Shown one piece after another: positions 1 through 7,724 of a stretch of 64,000 nt of DNA (position 1 is the first letter of the stretch; every line of letters starts with the position of its first letter). Position numbers and translations under genes: made by a program. Source of the stretch: Streptomyces sp. NBC_01723 (GTDB taxonomy: Bacteria > Actinomycetota > Actinomycetes > Streptomycetales > Streptomycetaceae). Below the pieces are notes generated by a model. It ran no database searches. It saw nothing but the letters and a program-made list of their open reading frames with translations, and had not been told where the DNA came from. The stretch covers positions 4,204,001 through 4,268,000 of the forward strand of contig NZ_CP109171.1 of the NCBI RefSeq assembly GCF_036246005.1, given 5' to 3'.

Positions 1-51
1 GGACCGGAGAATGGAGAAGAAAACGAGAAGAAAAACAAAGAAACGCGAGCG

Positions 52-78
52 GGGGCCCGCACCCAAGGTGCGGGCCCC
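52..78 (-). terminator. Rho-independent terminator of the cold-shock gene
   Basis: A perfect 12-bp inverted repeat (52-63 and 67-78) with a 3-nt loop lies 32 bp past the csp stop codon. On the minus strand it is followed by a T-rich tract (A-rich on plus, 8-45), the classic intrinsic terminator layout. Confidence 0.85.
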
Positions 79-109
79 GACTGCGAAGTAACGCGATTGC
101 GTCGTGAGG

Positions 110-313
110 TCAGGCGACCACGATGTTCTCGGCGGTCGGGCCCTTCTGGCCCTGCGCGATGTCGAAGGTCACCTTCTGGCCCTCGAGCAGCTCACGGAAG
201 CCCTGGGCGGCGATGTTCGAGTAGTGGGCGAAGACGTCGGGGCCGCCGCCGTCCTGCTCGATGAAGCCGAAGCCCTTTTCCGAGTTGAACCACTTCACGG
301 TGCCGGATGCCAT
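110..313 (-). CDS. Cold-shock protein, CspA family
   Basis: This 67-residue protein is a single cold-shock domain. It carries RNP1-like KGFGFI (residues 14-19) and RNP2-like VFAHY (27-31), the nucleic-acid-binding aromatic patches of the family. Such proteins bind single-stranded RNA or DNA and act as RNA chaperones in the cytoplasm. Length is exactly typical. The ATG at 313 is preceded by a purine-rich GGAG site. The 5' region is long, with no gene until 511, so a long leader as in other csp mRNAs is possible but not shown. Several csp paralogues exist in Streptomyces, so no symbol is given. Confidence 0.95.
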   Translation of the reverse strand: MASGTVKWFNSEKGFGFIEQDGGGPDVFAHYSNIAAQGFRELLEGQKVTFDIAQGQKGPTAENIVVA

Positions 314-510
314 TTTTTTCTCCTTCGGTACGGTGCTCGGCGTTCACCCTGTGTGAGCGCCGGTCGCCGTGATGATCACCCCGTCGGAAAAACCTTCAGG
401 CAACCACAACTGCAACTTCCATCGACAGTAGCACGCCGTGACCGTGTGGACGCTCGTGATAATCCCGTCGCACCTGTGATCCCGGGCCGGCGTCCGGGCG
501 TGGCCCGGGG

Positions 511-700
511 TCAGCCGAGGTCGGCCAGATCCCGCGGGGTGAGGACGACCGACCCGGCGGCGGTGTTCTCCTCCAGATGGGACAGGGAGCCCGTGCCGGG
601 GATGGCGAGGGTGACGGGGGAGGACGCGAGCAGCCAGGCCGGGGCGATCTGCGGGACGGTGGCGCCGTGCCGGGCCGCGACCTCGGCGATCCGGGCCCCG
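511..700 (-). pseudogene. Aldo/keto reductase, C-terminal remnant
   Basis: The last roughly 62 codons of an aldo/keto reductase remain on the minus strand. Family landmarks are IAEVAARHG, AWLLASSPV and the cofactor-binding IPGTGSLSHLEEN segment, ending LTPRDLADLG. The N-terminal three quarters, including the catalytic Asp-Tyr-Lys-His residues, are missing. Upstream of about 700 the sequence turns into an oppositely oriented LuxR-type fragment. The reading frame stays open into that fragment but encodes nothing recognisable there. This is a deletion remnant, almost certainly non-functional. Confidence 0.8.
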
Positions 701-897
701 CCGAGGTCGCTGAGGCCGCCGCCCAGCGGGTCCTGCGCGCCCTCGGCTCGGGCGCCACCGACGCGGCCGCCGCCCGCGAACTGGGCATGTCGCTGCGCAC
801 CTACCGGCGCCGGGTCGCCGAACTGCTCGACGCCCTCGACGCCGGCTCCCGCCTCCAGGCGGGGGTGCGGGCGGGTGAACTCGGCCTGAGCGGCTGA
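701..897 (+). pseudogene. LuxR-type regulator, C-terminal HTH remnant
   Basis: On the plus strand the end of a LuxR/FixJ-type regulator survives. RVLRALGSGATDAAAAREL, then GMSLRTYRRRVAELLDAL, match the helix-turn-helix core, and the C-terminus GSRLQAGVRAGELGL follows. All sensory or receiver sequence N-terminal to the HTH is gone. It abuts the aldo/keto reductase remnant head to head, as if one deletion removed the 5' parts of two divergently transcribed genes. An in-frame GTG or ATG could still drive expression of an isolated HTH, but that is speculative. Confidence 0.7.
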
Positions 898-950
898 GAC
901 ACGCGGCAGCATGGTCAGTTTTCGAGAAGCATCGCCGACCCCGCCGCCCA

Positions 951-956
951 TACCTT
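951..956 (+). promoter_or_regulatory. Candidate -10 element for a leaderless VOC transcript
   Basis: TACCTT fits the TANNNT -10 consensus and ends 7 nt before the ATG at 964, so transcription would start at or next to the start codon. No Shine-Dalgarno sequence is visible. The same arrangement occurs at several other genes in this window. Confidence 0.45.
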
Positions 957-963
957 CGTGGAC

Positions 964-1578
964 ATGAACTCCATCGACGCCATCACCCTGGAAGTGGCCG
1001 ACACCGAGGCCGCCACCCGCTTCTACTCCGACGCCTTCGGACTGGACCCGAAGCAGGTCCGCGTCGGCGCCTCCGACTCCCCGACGACCGGCTTCCGCGG
1101 CTTCACCCTGTCCCTCGTGGTGTCCCAGCCGGGCAACGTCGACGCGCTGCTCGCCGCCGCCGTGGACGCCGGCGCCACCGTCGTCAAGCCCGCGGCGAAG
1201 TCCCTGTGGGGCTACGGCGGCGTCGTCCAGGCACCGGACGGCACGATCTGGCAGCTCGCCACCTCGAAGAAGAAGGACACCGGCCCGGTCACGCGCGAGT
1301 TCGACGAGATCGTGCTCCTGCTCGGAGTCGAGGACGTGAAGGCCAGCAAGCAGTTCTACGTCGAGCGCGGGCTCGCCGTCGGCAAGAGCTTCGGGAGCAA
1401 GTACGTCGAGTTCGCCACCGAACCGGGCACGGTCAAGCTCTCCCTCTACAAGCGGCGCGGCCTCGCCAAGGTCGCGGGCGTCGACGCCGACGGCAGCGGC
1501 TCGCACCGCCTCGTCATCGCCGCGGAGACCGCGCCGTTCGAGGACCCCGACGGCTTCGCCTGGCAACCCGCGCAGTAA
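964..1578 (+). CDS. VOC (glyoxalase/bleomycin-resistance fold) family protein
   Basis: This 204-residue protein has two tandem VOC modules, about residues 3-105 and 108-204. The first contains DTEAATRFYSDAFGL and ends GVVQAPDGTIWQLA; the second contains VEDVKASKQFYVERGL and ends EDPDGFAWQPA. Paired beta-alpha-beta-beta-beta modules usually form one metal- or ligand-binding site. The substrate cannot be told from sequence. I prefer ATG 964 over the in-frame GTG at 958 because of the -10 spacing. The gene is monocistronic between a remnant and a PAP2 gene. Confidence 0.85.
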   Translation: MNSIDAITLEVADTEAATRFYSDAFGLDPKQVRVGASDSPTTGFRGFTLSLVVSQPGNVDALLAAAVDAGATVVKPAAKSLWGYGGVVQAPDGTIWQLATSKKKDTGPVTREFDEIVLLLGVEDVKASKQFYVERGLAVGKSFGSKYVEFATEPGTVKLSLYKRRGLAKVAGVDADGSGSHRLVIAAETAPFEDPDGFAWQPAQ

Positions 1579-1684
1579 TACATTCGTCTTCTTGGGCTGA
1601 CGGGTTGGTAACCCTCCCGTCGCCGAAAGGTCGTTATTTGCGCAAATCAGTAAAAAGACGCAAACAGAATAAAGATTGAGATAC

Positions 1685-3037
1685 ATGCCATCACGGATAC
1701 CCTCGCGAATACGTTGGCGTCAGCCGCGCGCAAGACTCTGGGCCGTGGCGGGTGTGGCGGCTCTCGCGTTCCTCGTCGCGCTGGAGATCGCCGCGCGCCG
1801 CTACGGCCTCCCGGGGCCGATCACCAACCAGGCGAAAGAGGTGGTGTTCGCCCCCGTCTCGGGACCGCTGCTCTACGCCGGCCTGGCGCTGACGATGGTG
1901 GTCCTGACCCGGCGTCAGCGTTTCGTGGCGGCCGCCTGCGCGGTCGGTGTCGACCTCGTCTTCGCGCTGGTGCGCTGGGCGGCGGGCGCCACGGTGTCCG
2001 GCAGCCACTCCTTCGGCAACGGCGCGCTGTGGGTGGTCCTCGGCTGCGGCGTCCTCGCGGTCACGCGCCGCACCGGCCGGGAGAGGGTCCTGCTGCTGAA
2101 GGGGGTCGGGCTCGGTCTGCTGCTGGTGGCCGGCCGCAAGACCGGCGACACCTGGCTGCTGATCACCGCGAAGACCCACCCGAAGGTGCTGGACCCGTAC
2201 GTCGCGGTCGCCGATCACGCGCTGGGCAGCCCCTCCTGGCTGGTGGGCCGGGCGGTCAGGGCCGCGGGCCCGGTCGGCGAGCACGTCCTCGACTGGGTCT
2301 ACGTCCAACTCGCGGTGGCCGCGGTGGTCGTGGCGCTCTACCAACTGCGCCATGTCGCCGCCGAGCGCCGCTTCCCGCGCCATCACCTGGTGCGCACCTT
2401 CCTGGTGATCGGCCTGCTCGGGCCGGGTATCTACATGATCTTCCCCGTGGTCGGACCGATCTTCACCTACGGCACCGGGGCCTTCGGCACCGGCGGTGAG
2501 CAGTGGGCCGTCGCCACCCTGTGGCCGGACACGCCGCCGCCGATCAGCGCGCCCGCCGCGGTGACGTACGACGGGATCACCCCGCGCAACTGCATGCCCA
2601 GCCTGCACACGGCGTGGGCCACCGTGATCTTCCTGCATTCCCGGAAGGGGCCGAGGGTTCTGCGCTTCGCAGGAACGTTCTGGCTCGTCGCCACGCTCAG
2701 CGCGACGCTGGGGTTCGGCTATCACTACGGCATCGACCTCGTCGCCGGTGTGGTCTTCGCCGTCACGGTCGAGGCGGCCCTGCGCGCATTCGACCGCGGC
2801 TGGGACCGGGCGGGAGTCCGACTGGTCGCCCACGGCGCGCTCGTCTTCGCCGCGATCCTCGCGTCGACCCGATATCTGTCCCTGGACATGGCCCGCCACC
2901 CGCTGGTCTTCGGCCCCCTCCTCCTGCTCGCGATGGCCTCGGTGATCCACGGCTACGTACGGACCACGAGGGGATGGCAGCCGACGGGCGCGACAGCGCC
3001 GGCACAGCAGCCGGAGCCCCAACTGGAGGCGGCCTGA
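1685..3037 (+). CDS. PAP2-family membrane phosphatase / inositolphosphotransferase-like protein
   Basis: This 450-residue protein has many hydrophobic helices. Its C-terminal half has the two later PAP2 motifs: CMPSLHTAWA (around residues 305-314) with the catalytic His, and GYHYGIDLVAG (around 345-355) with the second His and Asp. The spacing and shape resemble the Aur1/Ipt1-like (PAP2_3) group, which acts on lipid-linked phosphates or transfers phosphoinositol. The N-terminal half is a membrane region of unclear role. The C-terminus is an Ala/Pro/Gln-rich tail. Substrate is unknown. The ATG at 1685 lacks a strong ribosome-binding site; a TTG at 1676 is in frame. Confidence 0.85.
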   Translation: MPSRIPSRIRWRQPRARLWAVAGVAALAFLVALEIAARRYGLPGPITNQAKEVVFAPVSGPLLYAGLALTMVVLTRRQRFVAAACAVGVDLVFALVRWAAGATVSGSHSFGNGALWVVLGCGVLAVTRRTGRERVLLLKGVGLGLLLVAGRKTGDTWLLITAKTHPKVLDPYVAVADHALGSPSWLVGRAVRAAGPVGEHVLDWVYVQLAVAAVVVALYQLRHVAAERRFPRHHLVRTFLVIGLLGPGIYMIFPVVGPIFTYGTGAFGTGGEQWAVATLWPDTPPPISAPAAVTYDGITPRNCMPSLHTAWATVIFLHSRKGPRVLRFAGTFWLVATLSATLGFGYHYGIDLVAGVVFAVTVEAALRAFDRGWDRAGVRLVAHGALVFAAILASTRYLSLDMARHPLVFGPLLLLAMASVIHGYVRTTRGWQPTGATAPAQQPEPQLEAA

Positions 3038-3048
3038 CGGCCCGTCGG

Positions 3049-4122
3049 TCAAGCGCGGTAGGCGTGGGTCTGGGTGGCCTTGACCGTGGCCCAGACGGTG
3101 GCGCCGGGGTGCAGGTCGAGTTCGGCCGCGGCGACCGTGGTCAGGTCGGCGGCGAGGGGGAGTTCGCCGGTGAGGTCGGCGCGGATCTGGTCGCCGTGGG
3201 TCTCCAGTCCGGCGACCTCGCAGCGCCACAGGTTGCGGGCGCTGGAGCCGGTGGGGCGGTCCCGGTGCAGGGTGACCGCGCTGGGCGGGAACGCCACGAA
3301 CACCGGCCCGGTCAGCTCCTCGGTGGTCGTGATCGCCGTCCCGTCGTCCAGACGTACGGCGTGCCCCTCGGCGCGCCCCCGGTAGAGGTTGAGGCCGACC
3401 AGGTGGGCGATGTAGTCGGTGCGCGGGTGGCGGGCGATGTGCGACGGGGTGCCCTCCTGGACGACCCGGCCGTCCTCCACGACGACGAGGTGGTCGGCGA
3501 GGACCATGGCGTCCAGCGGGTCGTGCGTGACGAGCACGGCCACCGCCTCGAAGTCGGCGAGGTGACGCCGTAGTTGGGCGCGGACGTCGAGGCGCGTGCG
3601 GGCGTCGAGGGCGGCGAGCGGCTCGTCCAGGAGCAGCAGCCGGGGACTGGTGGCCAGGGCGCGGGCGAGCGCGACCCGCTGGGCCTGGCCGCCGGAGAGC
3701 CGGCGAGGCTTTGCGCCCTTGTGCTCGGCCAGGCCCATGCGGTCGAGCCAGACCGCCGCCCGGGCCCGTGCCTCGGCCTTGCCGGCGCCGTGGCAGCGCG
3801 GCCCGAAGGCCACGTTGTCCAGCGCGGTGAGGTGGGGAAAGAGCAGGTAGTCCTGGAAGACGACGCCGACGGGCCGGGACTCCGGCGGCGTACGGTCCAG
3901 CTCGTCCCCGTCGAGGCGGAGGTGGCCGTCGGACAGCGGGACGAGGCCGGCCAGCGCGCGCAGGGCGGTGGTCTTGCCCGCGCCGTTGGGCCCGAGCAGG
4001 GCGACCACGTCGCCGGGCGCGGCCGTCAGCGTCACGTCGAGACGGAAGTCCCCGCGGTCGACGACGAGCCGCGCGTCCAGCCCGTCCGCGCGGGGCGCGG
4101 TCCGCTTCTCACTCCCGGTCAT
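3049..4122 (-). CDS. modC: Molybdate ABC transporter ATP-binding protein
   Basis: This 357-residue ABC ATPase has Walker A GPNGAGKTT, Q-loop FQDYLLFPHL, signature LSGGQAQR, Walker B LLLLDEP and H-loop VTHD. After the ATPase domain (about 1-240) a C-terminal TOBE/Mop-like region ends in GATVWATVKATQTHAY, the oxyanion-binding type found in ModC. ATP hydrolysis drives uptake of molybdate (or tungstate) through ModB. Its ATG overlaps the modB stop codon (ATGA at 4119-4122), so the two are translationally coupled. It is last in a minus-strand operon and converges on the PAP2 gene with only 11 bp between stops. Confidence 0.93.
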   Translation of the reverse strand: MTGSEKRTAPRADGLDARLVVDRGDFRLDVTLTAAPGDVVALLGPNGAGKTTALRALAGLVPLSDGHLRLDGDELDRTPPESRPVGVVFQDYLLFPHLTALDNVAFGPRCHGAGKAEARARAAVWLDRMGLAEHKGAKPRRLSGGQAQRVALARALATSPRLLLLDEPLAALDARTRLDVRAQLRRHLADFEAVAVLVTHDPLDAMVLADHLVVVEDGRVVQEGTPSHIARHPRTDYIAHLVGLNLYRGRAEGHAVRLDDGTAITTTEELTGPVFVAFPPSAVTLHRDRPTGSSARNLWRCEVAGLETHGDQIRADLTGELPLAADLTTVAAAELDLHPGATVWATVKATQTHAYRA

Positions 4123-4928
4123 GAGGCGGTCATCCAGCGGTCGCGCAGTCCGGCGAGTACGGCGATGGACACGGCCAGCAGCACCAGGCTGAGGGCGATG
4201 GCCGCCTCCGGATCGCTCTGCAGGGCGAGGTAGACGGCCAGCGGCATGGTCTGGGTGCGGCCGGGGAAGTTCCCGGCGAAGGTGATCGTCGCCCCGAACT
4301 CGCCGAGTGCCCGGGCCCAGGCCAGCACCGCGCCCGCGGCGATGCCGGGCGCGATCAGCGGCAGGGTGACCCGGCGGAAGGCGGTGAAGCGGGAGGCGCC
4401 CAGGGTGGTGGCCGCCTCCTCGTAGCGCGGGTCGGCGGCGCGCAGGGTGCCCTCGACGCTGATGACGAGGAACGGCATCGCCACGAACGCCTCGGCGATG
4501 ACGACGCCGGTGGTGGTGAACGGCAGGGTGATCCCGAACCAGGAGTCCAGCCACTGCCCCACGACCCCGTTGCGGCCCAGCGCCATCAGCAGCGCCACGC
4601 CGCCCACCACCGGCGGCAGCACCAGCGGCAGCGTCACCAGGGCCCGTACGAGACCGCGCCCGGGGAACTCGACCCGCGCCAGCAGCCAGGCCAGCGGCAC
4701 GCCGATCACCATGCTCACCACGGTCGCCGCCGTGGCGCAGATCAGCGACAGCCGCAGCGCCTGCCACACCTCGGCACTGGTCAGCAGCTCCGGCATGCTC
4801 GCCCAGGGGGCCCGGATCAGCAGGGCGGTCAGCGGCAGCACCAGGAAGGCGAGGCCGATCAGCGCGGGCACGAGCAGAGGCAGGGGAGCCCCGCCCTTCA
4901 CCCGCGCTCTCCCGGGCGGTGCGGTCAC
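4119..4928 (-). CDS. modB: Molybdate ABC transporter permease
   Basis: This 269-residue integral membrane protein has about five to six hydrophobic helices. The permease EAA loop is clear: EEAATTLGASRFTAFRRVTLPL around residues 170-190, with the conserved G that contacts the ATPase. The region ALGEFGATITFAGN is typical of ModB and CysT-type oxyanion permeases. The start is GTG at 4928, overlapping the modA stop (GTGA). It sits between modA and modC, which fixes its role as the channel for molybdate. Confidence 0.93.
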   Translation of the reverse strand: MTAPPGRARVKGGAPLPLLVPALIGLAFLVLPLTALLIRAPWASMPELLTSAEVWQALRLSLICATAATVVSMVIGVPLAWLLARVEFPGRGLVRALVTLPLVLPPVVGGVALLMALGRNGVVGQWLDSWFGITLPFTTTGVVIAEAFVAMPFLVISVEGTLRAADPRYEEAATTLGASRFTAFRRVTLPLIAPGIAAGAVLAWARALGEFGATITFAGNFPGRTQTMPLAVYLALQSDPEAAIALSLVLLAVSIAVLAGLRDRWMTAS

Positions 4929-5758
4929 GGTGCGGTGAACCCGGCCTCGGTCAGCACCTTCTGACCCTCGGCGGACCGCACCAGCTCGATGAACGCCTGG
5001 CCCACCCCGGCGTTGGGTGCGTCCTCGAGCAGGGTGATCGGATAGTCGTTGACGGCGTCGGCGGCTTCGGGGAACTCCACGCCCTCCACCTTGTCACCGG
5101 CGGCCTTCACGTCGGTCTTGTAGACCAGGGCGGCGTCGGCCTCCTTGAGCACGACCTTGTTCAGCGCCGACTTCACGTCCTCCTCGTAGGAGACGGGCGT
5201 CAGCTTCAGCTTGCTCGCGTCCAGCGCCTTCTCGGCGGCGGCCCCGCACGGCACCGACTTGTCGCACAGGACGACCTTCAGGCCGGACCCGGTCAGGTCC
5301 TTCAGGGAGGCGATCCCGTCGGGGTTGCCCGGCAGGGTGGCGATCTCCAGCCGGTTGCGGACGAAGGTGGCCGGCGTCCCGGAGGCGGCGTCGGCGTCCG
5401 TGACGACCTTCATGGTCTTGGGGCTGGCGGAGGCGAACACGTCGGCGGGGGCGCCGCTGGTGATGCCCGCGGCGAGCGAGTCGCTGCCGCCGAAGTTGAA
5501 GACGACCTTGGTGCCGGGGTGCTGCTTCTCGAACTCCTTGCCCAGCTCGGTGAAGCTCTCGGTGAGCGAGGCCGCGGCGAAGACGTTGACCGTCCCGGAG
5601 GGCTTCTCCGCACCGCCGGACTTCTCACCGGAGCCCGAGCCGGGGCTCGCGTCGGAGTCGGAATCGGAGGAGCAGGCACTCAGCGCCAGCAGCGCGGCGG
5701 CGGTCGCCCCCACCACCTGCACGGGGCGACGGGTCCGGCGCGCGGAACGGGTCGTCAC
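4925..5758 (-). CDS. modA: Molybdate-binding lipoprotein
   Basis: This 277-residue periplasmic-type binding protein is tethered as a lipoprotein. An Arg-rich n-region and hydrophobic stretch lead to the lipobox LSAC, then a Ser/Asp/Gly-rich linker. The mature domain starts VNVFAAASLTESFTEL, diagnostic of ModA/WtpA, and continues with FNFGGSDSLAAGI and GAPADVFASA, the anion-binding Ser-rich loops. I chose GTG 5758, preceded by AGAGGGAGTGG, rather than upstream in-frame starts that would extend the signal region without hydrophobic sequence. It captures molybdate for ModBC. Confidence 0.92.
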   Translation of the reverse strand: MTTRSARRTRRPVQVVGATAAALLALSACSSDSDSDASPGSGSGEKSGGAEKPSGTVNVFAAASLTESFTELGKEFEKQHPGTKVVFNFGGSDSLAAGITSGAPADVFASASPKTMKVVTDADAASGTPATFVRNRLEIATLPGNPDGIASLKDLTGSGLKVVLCDKSVPCGAAAEKALDASKLKLTPVSYEEDVKSALNKVVLKEADAALVYKTDVKAAGDKVEGVEFPEAADAVNDYPITLLEDAPNAGVGQAFIELVRSAEGQKVLTEAGFTAP

Positions 5759-5963
5759 GGGTCCACTCCCTCTGATGCTGATAGTGCTGGGCCGACTGCG
5801 CTTACGCCGATGATAATGCCGCAGATGCCAGCCGGAAGTCTCCTGTCTCTTCGCATGAGCAGGAACAAACCATCTCTGGCATGGCATGTGCGTTTGTACG
5901 GGACGCCCGGCCGGGCGGCCCTGCTGTGCCGCATGGAGCCGGGCGGCGGGCCGTCCGCCACGG

Positions 5964-6353
5964 CAGTTCGACGTGCACGTCCGTCGACGTCACCCGCGCG
6001 GTGACGGTGCCCCCACCACCGCGAGACCGGGGTCTACGACCGCCTCCCGGGTCACCCGGGACACGATCCGGTGCGGGCCGGCCTGGATCTCGACCTGTGC
6101 CGCCACGTCGTCGGGCCGTAAAGCGGTGACGGTCCCGGTGAACGCGTTGCGCGCCGACGCCGGGACCCCGGGGGTGTCGCCCGCCCGCTCCCAGCCGCTC
6201 CCGCACGAACCGCGCCAGTCCCACGCCGTCGATCACCCGGTTCCCGGAGCCGTCCCGCCCCATCGGCAGCCGCCCCGCGTCGGCCCACCGGCGCACGGTC
6301 TCCGGACTCACCCTCAACGGGCGCGCGGCCTGGCCAGTGCTGTACGTCGGCAC
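5964..6353 (-). pseudogene. Tandem copy of HTH-Mop regulator, frameshifted twice
   Basis: From a GTG at 6353 one frame encodes a DNA-binding domain, STGQAARPLRVSPETVRRWA and on to ARFVRERLGAG. The Mop/TOBE part continues in a second frame (ARNAFTGTVTALRPDDVAAQ, then VEIQAGPHRIVSRVTREAV) and returns to the first frame near 6015 for TVTARVTSTDVHVE. The same domains are in one frame in the intact copy immediately upstream (6380-6775). Two compensating shifts suggest a pseudogene, although sequencing error in this GC-rich stretch cannot be excluded. The open frame runs on to 5802, into the modA leader. Confidence 0.7.
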
Positions 6354-6379
6354 GCGAGAACCCCCGGGGCCCGTCCCGC

Positions 6380-6775
6380 TCAACCCCGGTCGATGTGCAC
6401 GTTCGTCGACTTCACCCGGGCGGTGGCCTCCATCCCGACCTCCAGGCCCAGTTCCTCCACGGCCTCCCGGGTCAGCAGCGACACCAGCCGGTGCGGGCCG
6501 GCCTGGATCTCGACCTGTGCCGCCACGTCACCGAGTTTGATCGCGGTGACGATGCCGGGGAAGGCGTTGCGGACCGAGGTGCAGGACGCGTCCTCCTCGC
6601 CGCTGCCGCTCTGGGCCAGCTCCACGGAGAAGGCGGCCAGGTCCTTGCCGTCGATGAGCCGCTTGCCGCCCTCGTCGCGGTGGGTCGTCACCCGCCCCGC
6701 GTCCGCCCACCGCCGCGCGGTGTCCGGACTGACGCCGAGCAGCCGGGCCGCCTGGCCGATCGTGTATGCCTGCAT
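6380..6775 (-). CDS. HTH-Mop (TOBE) transcriptional regulator of molybdate uptake
   Basis: This 131-residue protein joins an excisionase/MerR-like helix-turn-helix (YTIGQAARLLGVSPDTARRW, residues 4-23) to one Mop/TOBE domain (about 65-131: RNAFPGIVTAIKLGDVAAQ, ESTNV-like KSTNVHID end). Mop domains bind molybdate or tungstate oxyanions, so this is likely the sensor that tunes modABC, which lies just downstream on the same strand. It is not a classical ModE, which has a different winged helix and two Mop domains. The ATG at 6775 sits about 9 nt past a TATCTT -10-like element. Confidence 0.82.
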   Translation of the reverse strand: MQAYTIGQAARLLGVSPDTARRWADAGRVTTHRDEGGKRLIDGKDLAAFSVELAQSGSGEEDASCTSVRNAFPGIVTAIKLGDVAAQVEIQAGPHRLVSLLTREAVEELGLEVGMEATARVKSTNVHIDRG

Positions 6776-6885
6776 GGGCGCCAAGATAGGCGACCCGCGG
6801 CGGCGTGCTGCACGGAGCCCGCGGCGCGCGCACCATGGGAGAGCGGGGCCGTTCGAGGCGGCCCGTGTTCCGGGAGGAGGCCCGC

Positions 6886-7665
6886 GTGCCGGAGCTGCCC
6901 GATGTCGAGGGGTTCCGCGAGGTCCTCGCGTCCTGCGCGACGGGCCGGACCGTCCAGCGTGTCGAGGTGCGCGACACCGGGGTCCTGCACGGAGTGAGCG
7001 CCCGGGGGCTGCGCGAGGCGCTGGAGGGCCGGCGCTTCACACGGGCGGAACGGCACGGCAAGTGGCTGCTCGCCCGCACCGGCGGCCCCACCGTGCTGCT
7101 GCACTTCGGCATGACGGGCCTGCTGCTCTGCGGCCGCCCCGACGACCCCGCCCACCCGCACGACCGGGTCCTGTTCACGGTCTCCCGAGACCGCCGGCTC
7201 CGCTACCGCGACCAGCGCAAACTCCGGGGCCTGTGGCTGGCCCACGACGAGTCCGACGTCGCCCGCCTCCTGGACCACCAGGGCCCGGACGCGCTGACGG
7301 TCGACCGGGAGCACTTCGAGGCCGCGCTCGGCGCACGGCGCGGCAGCGTCAAGACGGCGCTGACCGACCAGTCCGTCGTCGCCGGCCTCGGCAACCTGCT
7401 CGCCGACGAGATCCTGTGGCGCGCCCACCTGCACCCCACCCGCTCGGCGAACAGCCTCACCGAGTCCGACCGCCGCCGCCTCCACACGCACATGCGGCGC
7501 ACCCTGCGCTCGGCCGTCCCCGCGGGCCGCGTCCCACCACGCGCCTCCTGGCTCACCGGCCACCGCGACACCCCGGACCCCACCTGCCCCCGCTGCGGCA
7601 CCCACCTGCGCCACTCCCGCGTGGGCGGCCGCGGCACGGTGTGGTGCCCGCGCTGCCAGGGGTGA
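6886..7665 (+). CDS. Fpg/Nei-family DNA glycosylase
   Basis: This 259-residue protein begins with Pro-Glu after the start Met (PELPDVEGF), the catalytic Pro2/Glu3 of formamidopyrimidine-DNA glycosylases. The helix-two-turn-helix region includes QSVVAGLGNLLADEILW, and the C-terminus has a zinc finger, CPRCGTHLRHSR and then CPRCQ. It excises oxidised bases and nicks the abasic site. I chose GTG 6886 because of the strong GGGAGGAGG 5 nt upstream and because only this start exposes Pro2. It is divergent from the HTH-Mop regulator. Assignment between Fpg and Nei subtypes is not certain. Confidence 0.92.
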   Translation: MPELPDVEGFREVLASCATGRTVQRVEVRDTGVLHGVSARGLREALEGRRFTRAERHGKWLLARTGGPTVLLHFGMTGLLLCGRPDDPAHPHDRVLFTVSRDRRLRYRDQRKLRGLWLAHDESDVARLLDHQGPDALTVDREHFEAALGARRGSVKTALTDQSVVAGLGNLLADEILWRAHLHPTRSANSLTESDRRRLHTHMRRTLRSAVPAGRVPPRASWLTGHRDTPDPTCPRCGTHLRHSRVGGRGTVWCPRCQG

Positions 7666-7711
7666 CGGGGCGCCGACCGTCCGCACGCCCTGGCGGGTGG
7701 GCCCTGTCGCC

Positions 7712-7717
7712 TAAGAT
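7712..7717 (+). promoter_or_regulatory. Candidate -10 element for a leaderless sigma-factor transcript
   Basis: TAAGAT ends 7 nt before the ATG at 7725, and no ribosome-binding site is present. This is the layout expected for a leaderless mRNA. Confidence 0.5.
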
Positions 7718-7724
7718 CCGGCCC

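Noticed and set aside
1600..1622. GACGGG/CCCGTC hairpin as a terminator after the VOC gene
   Set aside because: Six-bp stem with an 11-nt loop and no T-tract; too weak to support.
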